DNA of 25,871 bases from a virus. Positions 1 through 6,728 of the stretch are shown in pieces. The DNA lies in the IMG/VR virus record IMGVR_UViG_3300007276_000260, positions 1-25,871 of that record, one strand, 5' to 3'. A model generated the notes under the pieces. That model saw only the letters and a list, made by a program, of their open reading frames with translations. It searched no databases and had not been told where the DNA came from. The position numbers and the translations under genes were made by a program. Each line of letters opens with the position of its first letter. Position 1 is the first letter of the stretch.

Positions 1-1
1 A

Positions 2-1204
2 TTTGAGGGTCCAATAAGTGCTGCAATAGGTGGGGAAACGGCACAAAGTACACGAGATTTGTTGTGTGATCGATTGTTAGGTGGTCTTCAGGAAAGAGGG
101 AATGGGTATATCCCTGAACATTGTTTTGACCCTGAAAAGGATATTGTCAGGTTGAGTGGGGGAATCGCCAACCAGATTGATTATTTCATGGTTAAGCATT
201 TTGACGAGGATGGTCGATTTGACGGTATGAGTAAATGCATGGTTTTCTCGTATTCGACGGGTTGGCAAAGATTGCAGGGATATACCCTAAATTGGATTGG
301 TATTGACGAAGAGCCGCCATTTCCGGTTTATGACGAGTTTTCAGCTCGATTAAATGCGACTAAAGGGCGAATGGATATTTCAATGACTCCACTCCAGGGA
401 GAGACGGAGTTGTACATATTATTTGAAGAAGACAAGAGTGGTGTGAGGGAGTTGGTGAATTATGTCATTACTGACGCAATTCACATGGACGAAGATCATA
501 GAGCGAGTTTGATTGAGAAGTATAGGAATCATCCATTAGCAGAGGCTCGGCTACATGGAAGGCCAGTAAGAGGAGCGGGCATTATTTACACAATGCCAAA
601 TGAGTTATTAGTGATAGATGATTTCATAGTACCTCAAGAGTGGCCTCAAATAATTGGATTAGATTTTCCGCACGGAGTGGGTTTTTTCGCATTAGTGAAA
701 ATGGCTTATGACGAAGCGAATGATGTGTTGTACATCACAGGTGAATACAAAGATCATGGTCGCGAGACGGTGCATTATGCTCATCGTGCATTAGGGATGG
801 GAGCTGAATCCATACCGTGTGCTTGGCCGCACGATGCGGGTCGTGGATTTATTGACGGAGGAACGATTAAGCAAAAGTATGACGAGTATGGATTAAAAAT
901 GCTAAATACGAGTAGCCACATGATCGGTCCGGACGGTAAAAAAACATTTGCAATAATGACGGTTATTGAAGAAGTTATCGACAGAATGCAAATGGGTAGT
1001 TTTAGAATTTTCAATAGTTGTCAAGAGTTGCTAAGAGAGAAAAGAACGTACAGGCATGATTCTGGAAGAGTGAAAGCAAAACAGGACGACCATTTAATAG
1101 ACGCGATGCATAAAGGTGTAATGATGTTGAGAGAGGCAAAGCCACCGAAGTCGGATGGTTACAGATTGCCGTTTAAGTTGCCCGAGTTTGATTTTTTTAG
1201 TTAG
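2..1204 (+). CDS. terL: Terminase large subunit (partial, N-terminus outside window)
   Basis: The large terminase subunit is the ATP-driven motor and nuclease that packages phage DNA through the portal. The reading frame is open from base 2, so the real start and the Walker A loop lie upstream; about 400 codons are visible. Seen here: a Walker B-like segment IGIDEEPP (near 299-322), typical of T7/P22-like terminases; an ATPase coupling motif SMTPLQG (near 379-399); and a C-terminal RNase H-fold nuclease with a first acidic strand IIGLDFPHG (about 650-676) and a late acidic residue in HLIDAMHKG (about 1090-1116). A TTG at 59 would make a shorter protein, but the conserved-looking stretch GGETAQSTRDLL before it shows the frame begins earlier. 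The portal gene follows after 8 nt. Family call is secure; only the 5' end is missing. Confidence 0.93.
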   Translation, partial: FEGPISAAIGGETAQSTRDLLCDRLLGGLQERGNGYIPEHCFDPEKDIVRLSGGIANQIDYFMVKHFDEDGRFDGMSKCMVFSYSTGWQRLQGYTLNWIGIDEEPPFPVYDEFSARLNATKGRMDISMTPLQGETELYILFEEDKSGVRELVNYVITDAIHMDEDHRASLIEKYRNHPLAEARLHGRPVRGAGIIYTMPNELLVIDDFIVPQEWPQIIGLDFPHGVGFFALVKMAYDEANDVLYITGEYKDHGRETVHYAHRALGMGAESIPCAWPHDAGRGFIDGGTIKQKYDEYGLKMLNTSSHMIGPDGKKTFAIMTVIEEVIDRMQMGSFRIFNSCQELLREKRTYRHDSGRVKAKQDDHLIDAMHKGVMMLREAKPPKSDGYRLPFKLPEFDFFS

Positions 1205-1212
1205 GCGATAAT

Positions 1213-2889
1213 ATGAGTTTAGATCAAGAACTAAACAACAGGCTGGGTTACTTAAAAGGTAGAAGAAATAACCATGAAAACACATGGCAAGAAATTAATG
1301 ATTTAATGCAGCCATTTCGTGGTGACATTACGACAAAGAAAAGTCCTGGAGGAAAAAGGATTGGTGCAGTCTTTGATACGACAGCAATGACGGCGGCAGA
1401 CTCATTTGTGAATTTCTTAAAAAGTGCAGTGTTGCCGAGTTCGTCGGATTGGTTGCGTCTAAAGCTGAGAGACGCAGATTCTGACGTAGCAGTTAGAACG
1501 TATTTAGATCGTGCATCTATGAAAATCATGGAAGCCCTAACTGATTCTAATTTTTACATTCAAGCGACAAGTGCCTTGAGAGATTTTGCTATTTTAGGAA
1601 ATAGCACATTGTATGTAGAAGAAGACACTCCAATGTTAAAACCAGATCAGTCTACATTTGGTGGATTGATTTTTGAGGCGGTGCCGGTAGAGAAAATGTG
1701 GTGGTTGATGGGTAAAGGCCAAAAAGTAGTAATGGCGTGCAGGGAAATGGAATTACCTGCGGCAGACGCTATGAAGTACTTTGAAGGCAATGCTGGTTCT
1801 GCTGCTGAAGAAATGATGACGCGTGGTAATACAATGGAAATGATACAGTATTACCATTTTGTTTTTCCAACAGGAAAATATAGTCCAGTCAACTCTAAGG
1901 TAAATACAAAAAAAGAGTTTGCTAGTGTGTATTTGTGTAGTGCTAGTGGATCGATTGTGCGTGAGGGTGGCTATGACTTTATGCCTTATACGATTAGTAG
2001 GTTTATGGTCGTTGACGGCGAAGAGTATGGACGCGGCAAAGGTCACTTGGCTCGCCCGGACGCTGCTGGAATTAATGAGTTAAGAAGACAAGTATTGATT
2101 GCGGCTGGTAGAGACATGAATCCGCCTTTAATGGTGGAACATGACACTATGGTGGAGTTGGATATTGCACCTAACGGAATAATGGTAACTAGACCGCCTC
2201 AGAAGTTGACTCCTCAGTTCTTAAAAAGTGGTACTGATTATGGGGTAGCAGATCTTATTGCAAGGCAAGACAGAGAGCAGATTCAAAAAGTGTTTTTGGG
2301 AGACGTTTTGCAAGAGCCAGAAGCTCAGCCACGATCTGCTGAAGAGTCTAGGCAAAGACAAATGAGAGCGATACAAAGGTTGGCGGCTCCGGCTGAAGTA
2401 GTCAATTATGAATTTTTGCAACCGGTCATTGGGACAATCATCAGAATCATGCAACGTGGCGGTGCATTGCCTGAGCTGAATGAGGTTTCTGAAATTCTAG
2501 GAGAAGACGTGACTATTGATGTGGAGTTTGCCAGCCCCTTCTTTACAGCGGCAAAAGCGGCTTCAGCTTTAAGGGTGCAAGCGTTCTTAGAGAGAAGGTT
2601 GGCATTGTTTCAGGCTACGCAAGACTCTGCGTTTATTGACGACTTAGATCCAGATCGAATAGCGGAATACGATAGCCGCATGAGCGATGTTCCTGCTGAT
2701 ATTTTCAGAACAGAAGAAGAAGTTGAGCAGAGAAGAGTCGCCAAAGCAGAAAAGGCGGCTCGAAAAGAAATGATGGAAATGATGGCTTCGGCTCAAGGCG
2801 GAACTCCAGCGAGTGGTCCAAGTCCAATGCCAGTAAGTGCCGGAAACCTTCCGGGCACAAGTGTTCCTTCAGAAGTTGGGGGGCAGTAG
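1213..2889 (+). CDS. Portal (head-tail connector) protein, T7 gp8-like
   Basis: The 558-aa product is the dodecameric portal ring at one capsid vertex, through which DNA enters and leaves and to which the tail attaches. Length is close to T7 gp8 (536 aa). The N-terminus fits the podovirus head-tail connector family: a helical start with ENTWQEINDLMQPFRGD (residues about 22-38), then a TAADSFVNFLKSAVLPSS stretch before WLRLKL. The segment GEEYGRGKGHLARPDA with a helical NELRRQVLIAA (about 270-297) also fits. The tail is Ala/Glu-rich, then low-complexity Pro/Gly/Ser, likely disordered. The ATG at 1213 has only a weak upstream AGG. The stop TAG shares its last base with the GTG of the next gene, suggesting translational coupling. 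Confidence 0.92.
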   Translation: MSLDQELNNRLGYLKGRRNNHENTWQEINDLMQPFRGDITTKKSPGGKRIGAVFDTTAMTAADSFVNFLKSAVLPSSSDWLRLKLRDADSDVAVRTYLDRASMKIMEALTDSNFYIQATSALRDFAILGNSTLYVEEDTPMLKPDQSTFGGLIFEAVPVEKMWWLMGKGQKVVMACREMELPAADAMKYFEGNAGSAAEEMMTRGNTMEMIQYYHFVFPTGKYSPVNSKVNTKKEFASVYLCSASGSIVREGGYDFMPYTISRFMVVDGEEYGRGKGHLARPDAAGINELRRQVLIAAGRDMNPPLMVEHDTMVELDIAPNGIMVTRPPQKLTPQFLKSGTDYGVADLIARQDREQIQKVFLGDVLQEPEAQPRSAEESRQRQMRAIQRLAAPAEVVNYEFLQPVIGTIIRIMQRGGALPELNEVSEILGEDVTIDVEFASPFFTAAKAASALRVQAFLERRLALFQATQDSAFIDDLDPDRIAEYDSRMSDVPADIFRTEEEVEQRRVAKAEKAARKEMMEMMASAQGGTPASGPSPMPVSAGNLPGTSVPSEVGGQ

Positions 2890-3110
2890 TGGCAAAGAAA
2901 AGAGATTATAAAAAAGAATACCAAGACTTTCATGGAAAGCCTGACCAAATAAAAAAGAGAAGTATGAGGAATCAGGCACGTAGAAAAATGAATGCAAAGC
3001 CTGGTCAAGAAGTAGACCACAAGAAACCGTTATCAAAAGGCGGAACAAATAGCAGAAAGAATTTAAGGTTAGTGTCACGGAAAGTAAACAGAAGAAAGGG
3101 CAGCAAGTAA
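2889..3110 (+). CDS. Small HNH-motif protein
   Basis: A 73-aa, strongly basic protein starting with GTG that overlaps the portal stop by one base. Residues 41-69 carry a compact HNH nuclease signature: VDHKKPLSKGGTN with the DH pair at 43-44, Asn58 in RKNLRLVS and Asn67 in KVNRR. Small proteins of this type lie beside packaging genes in many phages, and HNH proteins next to terminases have been shown in other phages to assist end-cutting during packaging. Here the role is inferred from motif and position only. The first 40 residues are Lys/Arg-rich helix that could bind DNA. It lacks the extra zinc cysteines of larger HNH enzymes, so activity is uncertain. Its stop overlaps the next ATG by one base. 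Confidence 0.85.
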   Translation: MAKKRDYKKEYQDFHGKPDQIKKRSMRNQARRKMNAKPGQEVDHKKPLSKGGTNSRKNLRLVSRKVNRRKGSK

Positions 3111-3409
3111 TGGGCAATATGTACACAGATAAAGATAACCAAATATTTGGTGATTTTAATCAAGTGTTTGGTACAGATGCTGGGAAAAGAGTTTTACAGT
3201 GGATGGAATTTCATTTTAAAGTTCGTTTAACTTTAGAGCCTGAAGAAGCCGTAAATAACTCGATTGAGTTTAATGGTAGCGAACCGAATGTTTTTCCAAT
3301 CGACCCGATAGCCTTAGCAAAACGTAGAGGGTTACAGGTTGCATATTGGAAATTAATTACAATGGTAGAAGAGTCTGAAAGACTAAAAGAAAGGAAATCC
3401 GTTGAGTGA
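3110..3409 (+). CDS. Bbp19-like small phage protein
   Basis: A 99-aa protein whose pattern FGTDAGKRVLQWMEF near the N-terminus, followed by PNVFPIDPIALAKRRGLQVAYWKLITMV, resembles the small proteins found between portal and scaffold genes in Bordetella phage BPP-1-type and related podoviruses (Bbp19-like). In that family a short helix containing VLxxL is followed by a conserved acidic/Arg-Arg-Gly helix. Its function is not established; the fixed position suggests head assembly or packaging. The start ATG at 3110 overlaps the HNH stop by one base, and the end overlaps the TTG start of the scaffold gene by 8 nt, so all three genes are probably translated as a coupled set. The gene itself is well supported; the family name is less certain. 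Confidence 0.75.
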   Translation: MGNMYTDKDNQIFGDFNQVFGTDAGKRVLQWMEFHFKVRLTLEPEEAVNNSIEFNGSEPNVFPIDPIALAKRRGLQVAYWKLITMVEESERLKERKSVE

Positions 3410-4175
3410 AGAAGTCAATGAACCTGAAAATGTAGAGCCTCGTAAGTTTGCAAAAAAATACGATACGGTAGAGGGTTTAGAATCTGCGTATGAAGGTTTG
3501 CAGAAGAAGTTATCGAGTGAATTGAGGGTGCCTGATTCTGGAGCAAGTCCAGAAGATTGGGCTTCATTTTATAGCAAGTTGGGGCGGCCAGAAACTCCTC
3601 ACGGTTATCTAATGCCAGAGAACACTCGCGAAAGAGAAGCTCTAGACCCTATGAGTAAAGTTGCTCATGAGCAAGGTTTGACTAAAGAACAGTGGGAAGC
3701 GTTATCTGGCGTAGCTAAAAGTCAGTTAGTGAAAGATACTGAAAAAGATGCTGCTAAAATTGAAAAGATGAGAGAAGAGTGGCAAACAAGTGCAAAATTA
3801 AGATATGGGGAAAACTTAGACGAGAAGCTTGCTCAAGCAAAGAGAACCTTAGACGGCTTAGTGCATGAAAATCCTGATATCAATTCAGTGTTAACGAAAA
3901 CAGGCTTAGTCGATCATCCGGCTATTTTAGATTTAATGATTCAGACTGGAGAAACAATGTCAGACGATAAAAGCCCAGATCAGGCTGTAAGCACACCTGG
4001 AGGCGACAACATTGAAGCAATAGTAAATGAAGGGCTTAAATTAGTGGCTAAAGGAAGTCCTCTAAATCCTCGTCACGAAGATTACAGGCCGGATTACAAG
4101 AGGTTTATGGAGATTCAACAGATTCTCATGGACAACGGCTACGAGGGGTTAACAGATCCAAGATTTAGAGTTTAG
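3402..4175 (+). CDS. Capsid scaffolding protein
   Basis: A 257-aa acidic, helical, hydrophilic protein placed directly before the capsid gene. The motif KYDTVEGLESAYEGLQKKL (about residues 19-37) followed by PEDWASFYSKLGRPETPHGY (about 50-69) is the usual N-terminal signature of podovirus scaffold/capsid assembly proteins. Such proteins template the procapsid from inside and leave before or during packaging. The middle is Lys/Glu-rich coiled coil (about 90-150). The C-terminus is a short basic and aromatic tail (NPRHEDYRPDYKRFME) that plausibly contacts coat protein, though this is inferred. The start is TTG at 3402, with AAAGGAAA as ribosome binding site inside the previous gene, which it overlaps by 8 nt. 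No ATG lies near the N-terminal motif, so TTG is preferred. Confidence 0.85.
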   Translation: MSEEVNEPENVEPRKFAKKYDTVEGLESAYEGLQKKLSSELRVPDSGASPEDWASFYSKLGRPETPHGYLMPENTREREALDPMSKVAHEQGLTKEQWEALSGVAKSQLVKDTEKDAAKIEKMREEWQTSAKLRYGENLDEKLAQAKRTLDGLVHENPDINSVLTKTGLVDHPAILDLMIQTGETMSDDKSPDQAVSTPGGDNIEAIVNEGLKLVAKGSPLNPRHEDYRPDYKRFMEIQQILMDNGYEGLTDPRFRV

Positions 4176-4186
4176 GTGGCCAATAA

Positions 4187-4405
4187 ATGAAGATACGTCA
4201 TACCTTTCTAGTGGACAGAGAAGCTGTCAATAGAGCAAGAAATGCAGTTGCTTGTGAACGTGAATTAACTCTTTCAGAACTTATTTCTCAAGCAGTACAT
4301 GAAAAGGTGGATCGTTTAGAAAACTCTAAAGGTCAGACGTTTCCTCAGAGAGATTCAGAATTAAAGGGTGGTCGGCCCAGGAAAAAAGTTGTTGACAAAA
4401 AGTAA
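4187..4405 (+). CDS. Ribbon-helix-helix-like DNA-binding protein with AT-hook-like tail
   Basis: A 72-aa protein. Residues 1-10 (KIRHTFLVD) look like a beta strand, followed by two helices, REAVNRARNAVACERE and TLSELISQAVHEKVDRLEN, matching the Arc/MetJ ribbon-helix-helix pattern of small dimeric repressors. The tail has FPQRDSELKGGRPRKK, where GRPRKK resembles an AT-hook. Very similar architectures occur in small proteins of phages and mobile elements whose targets are mostly unknown. It sits between scaffold and capsid, directly before a 165-bp non-coding leader containing a perfect palindrome, so autoregulation or control of capsid expression is an attractive but unproven idea. The start ATG has AGGTGG upstream, overlapping the scaffold stop. 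An alternative is a minor DNA-binding virion protein. Confidence 0.8.
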   Translation: MKIRHTFLVDREAVNRARNAVACERELTLSELISQAVHEKVDRLENSKGQTFPQRDSELKGGRPRKKVVDKK

Positions 4406-4421
4406 AATTTATGTATTCAAT
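4392..4421 (+). promoter_or_regulatory. Candidate sigma-70 promoter before capsid leader
   Basis: A perfect -35 hexamer TTGACA lies at 4392-4397, within the last codons of the ribbon-helix-helix gene. A partial -10, TTCAAT at 4416-4421 (4 of 6 matches), follows at 18-bp spacing. Transcription would begin around 4427-4431, just where the GC-rich leader starts. The -10 is weak and the region is AT-rich, so chance is possible. It would allow separate, strong expression of the capsid gene. Confidence 0.35.
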
Positions 4422-4570
4422 ATCCTTGGAGCCGACACCCTCTACAGAGGCCGGTCCCTGACGCTGTGAAAGAACAGCGGCAAGGCACCCGATAGCCCAC
4501 GGCGAGGCCCGAATGCGGATACCCTCTCGGACAAGTTTTTTTTTCTAACTTTTCTTGAGAGGAGTATGCC
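4422..4570 (+). ncRNA. Structured 5' leader of the major capsid gene (class unknown)
   Basis: This non-coding stretch (whole gap 4406-4570) is much richer in G+C than its flanks up to about 4530 and carries several possible stems. A 6-bp hairpin CGCTGT/ACAGCG closes a GAAAGA loop at 4462-4479. CCTC/GAGG can pair around TACA at 4440-4450. GAGG at 4504-4507 can pair with CCTC at 4523-4526. CCTCTC at 4523-4528 can pair with the ribosome binding site GAGAGG at 4557-4562, extended by AAG/CTT. The motif GCNGAYACCCTCT occurs twice (4431-4443 and 4515-4527). A T9 tract at 4536-4544 lies between the leader stems and the ribosome binding site. I could not match it to a known riboswitch or ribozyme. Competing pairings suggest translational control of coat synthesis. 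Confidence 0.45.
4523..4562 (+). promoter_or_regulatory. Possible hairpin hiding the capsid ribosome binding site
   Basis: CCTCTC (4523-4528) is complementary to GAGAGG (4557-4562), which forms the core of the capsid Shine-Dalgarno sequence GAGAGGAG. AAG (4533-4535) pairs with CTT (4554-4556), leaving a GGAC bulge and a T-rich loop of about 18 nt. GAGG at 4504-4507 could compete for the same CCTC and free the site. Pairing is seen by eye; no energy was calculated. Confidence 0.4.
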
Positions 4571-4579
4571 ATGGCATAC
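4564..4579. repeat. Perfect 16-bp palindrome centred on the capsid start codon
   Basis: GTATGCCATGGCATAC reads the same on both strands. Its centre lies inside the ATG at 4571, and the ribosome binding site abuts its left arm. It could be a dimeric-repressor operator or an RNA stem at the initiation site. The putative ribbon-helix-helix regulator is encoded directly upstream. It also contains a second, out-of-frame ATG at 4566. Confidence 0.6.
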
Positions 4580-5680
4580 CCAACAACCACTGCGGCTAAT
4601 TGGCCGGGATCAGATGGCAACAATGCTAACTACGTTGCTCTTTTTAAACAGGCTTACGCCGACACCATCCGTCTTAAAGCACAGACCATGGAAAGTCGCC
4701 TTTCCGACACCTGTACTTTTGAGGAACTTCGTGGCGATCCGCTAAACCTAGACGCTTACAAGCCTGTTGCGACAACTACTCGTGATCGCGGCCAGCTTTT
4801 TGGTGCTGCGACCAACGACCAGAATTACTCTGAGACTCTAACCGAGCGTAGGACCGTGGTTCCTGAGTTTCACGAGTTTGCAGAACTCTTTGATCCTCGT
4901 GACGAGCCTGCACTTCTTCGTGCGATTCGCCCGGATTCCAACTACCTGATGAACGTGGCAGCGGCTTTCGGTCGTAAAAAAGACACTGTTATCATCAATG
5001 CCCTTAAGGGAACAGCTGGCGTGGTGGGTTCAACTGGTGGCCACACCTTCATCGAGGATATCTCGGTTGCTCAAAATGGAGTTGAGGGTGGATCTGCATC
5101 TTCTGCTACTGGTGTTTCTGCTGCTCCGGCAGGTTCAATCAGTTTTGGCATGACCAACACCAATTTCACCTTGCAAGCCAACACTGTTGACGTAGGATCC
5201 GCTACTTCCACTTTGTCAGTGGCCGATTTGGTGAAGGGTCGTCAGATTCTAGAGCAACAGGGTGCTATAAACCCTGGTGATCCAGTCTACGTTGCCATGA
5301 ACCCGGCAGTGGCTCGCTACCTTCTGGCTGATACCAACCTGACCAGCTACGACTTTAACGCGATTCGTCCGTTGATGAGTGGTGAGATCGCCAATTTCTT
5401 GGGTTGTGAGTTCCGCATTTGCAATGAGATTCCGACTGGAATCACCACTGCAATGACTGGAACTGGTGCTAATACCGTCACCAGCACTGCAACTCCAGTG
5501 GGTTCGTATGTGTATATGTACACCCGTAGTTCCATGGTGTTCGGAATGGCCCAAGACATGAGCATTCGCTTCGACGAGCTTCCTCAGCGTGGTTACTCTC
5601 TCCAGGCTTACCACAGTCTTGGATTAGGTGCTGTGCGGATGGACCCGAAGAAGGTTGTTCGTATCGGTACTTTGGCCTAA
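4571..5680 (+). CDS. Major capsid protein
   Basis: The 369-aa coat protein forms the icosahedral shell. Its N-terminal part matches the phage capsid family seen in BPP-1-like podoviruses: YVALFKQAYADTIRLKAQTMESRL (residues about 17-40), then TTRDRGQLFGAATNDQ, PEFHEFAELFDPRDEPALL, and MNVAAAFGRKKDTVIINALKGTAG (about 137-160). The family has the HK97 fold. A Gly/Ser/Ala-rich stretch at about 155-215 may be an extended loop or insertion. The start at 4571 follows GAGAGGAG at 7-nt spacing. Codon choice is visibly more GC-rich than in the neighbouring genes (many ACC, GCC, TTC, AAC codons), as expected for the most highly expressed protein. It follows scaffold and a structured leader and precedes the small virion proteins. 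Confidence 0.92.
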   Translation: MAYPTTTAANWPGSDGNNANYVALFKQAYADTIRLKAQTMESRLSDTCTFEELRGDPLNLDAYKPVATTTRDRGQLFGAATNDQNYSETLTERRTVVPEFHEFAELFDPRDEPALLRAIRPDSNYLMNVAAAFGRKKDTVIINALKGTAGVVGSTGGHTFIEDISVAQNGVEGGSASSATGVSAAPAGSISFGMTNTNFTLQANTVDVGSATSTLSVADLVKGRQILEQQGAINPGDPVYVAMNPAVARYLLADTNLTSYDFNAIRPLMSGEIANFLGCEFRICNEIPTGITTAMTGTGANTVTSTATPVGSYVYMYTRSSMVFGMAQDMSIRFDELPQRGYSLQAYHSLGLGAVRMDPKKVVRIGTLA

Positions 5681-5702
5681 TCGCTAAATAGGAGTTAAAC
5701 CC

Positions 5703-6170
5703 ATGTCTGGCAAAACAAATCCGATATCGGCTGCTGTTTTAGGACTTTTTACAGGTTCTCAACCAGCGTTGTTTAGCGAGACATGGGTTAGCCTATTTAC
5801 GACTAACCCTACAACAGATGGCTCTAGTGCGATTTCATACCCGATACCAGGAACAGACTACGTTGAATGGGGTGGAGGCAGAGTACAAGTTTTGACGGGT
5901 TCTAACCCTCAAAATAATCCTCATTGGGACGGTCCTGAAATTGACGACATAAATACAAATCGTTGTCGAATTAAGAATAGTACAATTTTTGGTTGGACGA
6001 GTATCTCAGGTCTTTCAGTTGCTGGAGATACTGTATTAGGTGTTGGTGTATGGAGTGCTGCCTCAGCTGGAAATTTGTTGTATTGGGATGTTTTAGACAA
6101 TCCAAGATTCATACAAAACGATGACACTTTCCAGTTTTTGGCTGGAAGTTTAGTTATCCGGGAGGATTAA
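5703..6170 (+). CDS. Small virion protein, tail-fibre/decoration-like (paralogue 1)
   Basis: A 155-aa beta-rich protein. WVSLFTTNPTTDGSS near residues 28-42 recalls the common phage pattern VSLHTADP found in short structural proteins often labelled tail fibre or decoration. The C-terminal half GVGVWSAASAGNLLYWDVLD...DDTFQFLAGSLVI follows the same plan as the family's GIYDAATGGNLL and GDTLKF repeats. It probably coats the head or tail surface; this is inferred from family resemblance and from its place immediately after the capsid gene. The ribosome binding site AGGAG lies 10 nt before the ATG. The gene ends in GGAGGATTAA, which doubles as the ribosome binding site for the next gene, whose ATG follows the stop without a gap. 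Confidence 0.75.
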   Translation: MSGKTNPISAAVLGLFTGSQPALFSETWVSLFTTNPTTDGSSAISYPIPGTDYVEWGGGRVQVLTGSNPQNNPHWDGPEIDDINTNRCRIKNSTIFGWTSISGLSVAGDTVLGVGVWSAASAGNLLYWDVLDNPRFIQNDDTFQFLAGSLVIRED

Positions 6171-6716
6171 ATGCTAACACTTAAAGAAGAAGGAGTATTT
6201 ACCTTCAAAGTGTATAAGCCAAATGGTGAATTAAGAACTGAACGCAAAGCACATAATACAATGACAAATGAAGGTGCAAATCGCATTTTGCGTTTATCGT
6301 TTGATACTGGTGCAACGGCGGCAGTAGATACAATTTACACTGGATTAATTTCTTCTACGGTTCCGAGTTCAAACATACAAGTAGCGTCTACCAATACCGC
6401 TACAAACATAAAATTAGATACAGCCAGTTCTCCCTTTAATAATAATTGGACTGAGTTGGTGAATGCTGGGATTACCTCTAGGCCAACTTCCACATTGGGA
6501 TTTAGTTCAGCGGCTAATAAAGTCACATTTACAGATGCGACTTTTAATATAACTACTAATACAGAAACTACTGCTGGGGCTTTCATAGTTAGCAACTCAA
6601 CTAATGGTTCTACCGCTGGAAGTCTTTTTGCTTGTGCCTTATTTTCTGGTGGAAATTTAACTATTGAAACTGGAGAAACCGTTAAAGTAACTTTTGAAAT
6701 GACCCTTAACCCGTAA
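6171..6716 (+). CDS. Small virion protein, beta-rich (paralogue 2)
   Basis: A 181-aa Ser/Thr/Asn-rich protein with no signal peptide or membrane segment. The N-terminus EEGVFTFKVYKPNGELRTE...NTMTNEGANRIL fits a recurrent phage pattern in which xVTNEGLNxIL precedes a beta-sandwich. The end, SNSTNGSTAGSLFACALFSGG...ETGETVKVTFEMTL, is related to the ends of the genes on both sides. It is probably a surface-exposed head or tail protein, but its role is unproven. Translation is likely coupled: the ATG directly follows the upstream TAA, and the GGGAGGA ribosome binding site lies inside the previous gene. Confidence 0.72.
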   Translation: MLTLKEEGVFTFKVYKPNGELRTERKAHNTMTNEGANRILRLSFDTGATAAVDTIYTGLISSTVPSSNIQVASTNTATNIKLDTASSPFNNNWTELVNAGITSRPTSTLGFSSAANKVTFTDATFNITTNTETTAGAFIVSNSTNGSTAGSLFACALFSGGNLTIETGETVKVTFEMTLNP

Positions 6717-6728
6717 AGGAGAAGCAAA

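Noticed and set aside
4504-4544. Rho-independent terminator ending in the T9 tract
   Set aside because: The nearest stems (GAGG/CCTC or CCGA/TCGG) are only 4 bp, overlap each other and do not end next to the T tract. A terminator just before the capsid ribosome binding site would also be counterproductive, although attenuation cannot be excluded.
4422-4545. Match of the leader to known ribozymes or riboswitches (twister, HDV-like, hammerhead, cobalamin and others)
   Set aside because: Short resemblances such as GCCGGTCCC occur, but the required conserved blocks and pairings are missing.
4417-4623. 68-codon - strand frame across the capsid leader
   Set aside because: It has no similarity I recognise, no ribosome binding site, crosses the capsid start and is antisense to a convincing leader; the GC-rich composition explains it.
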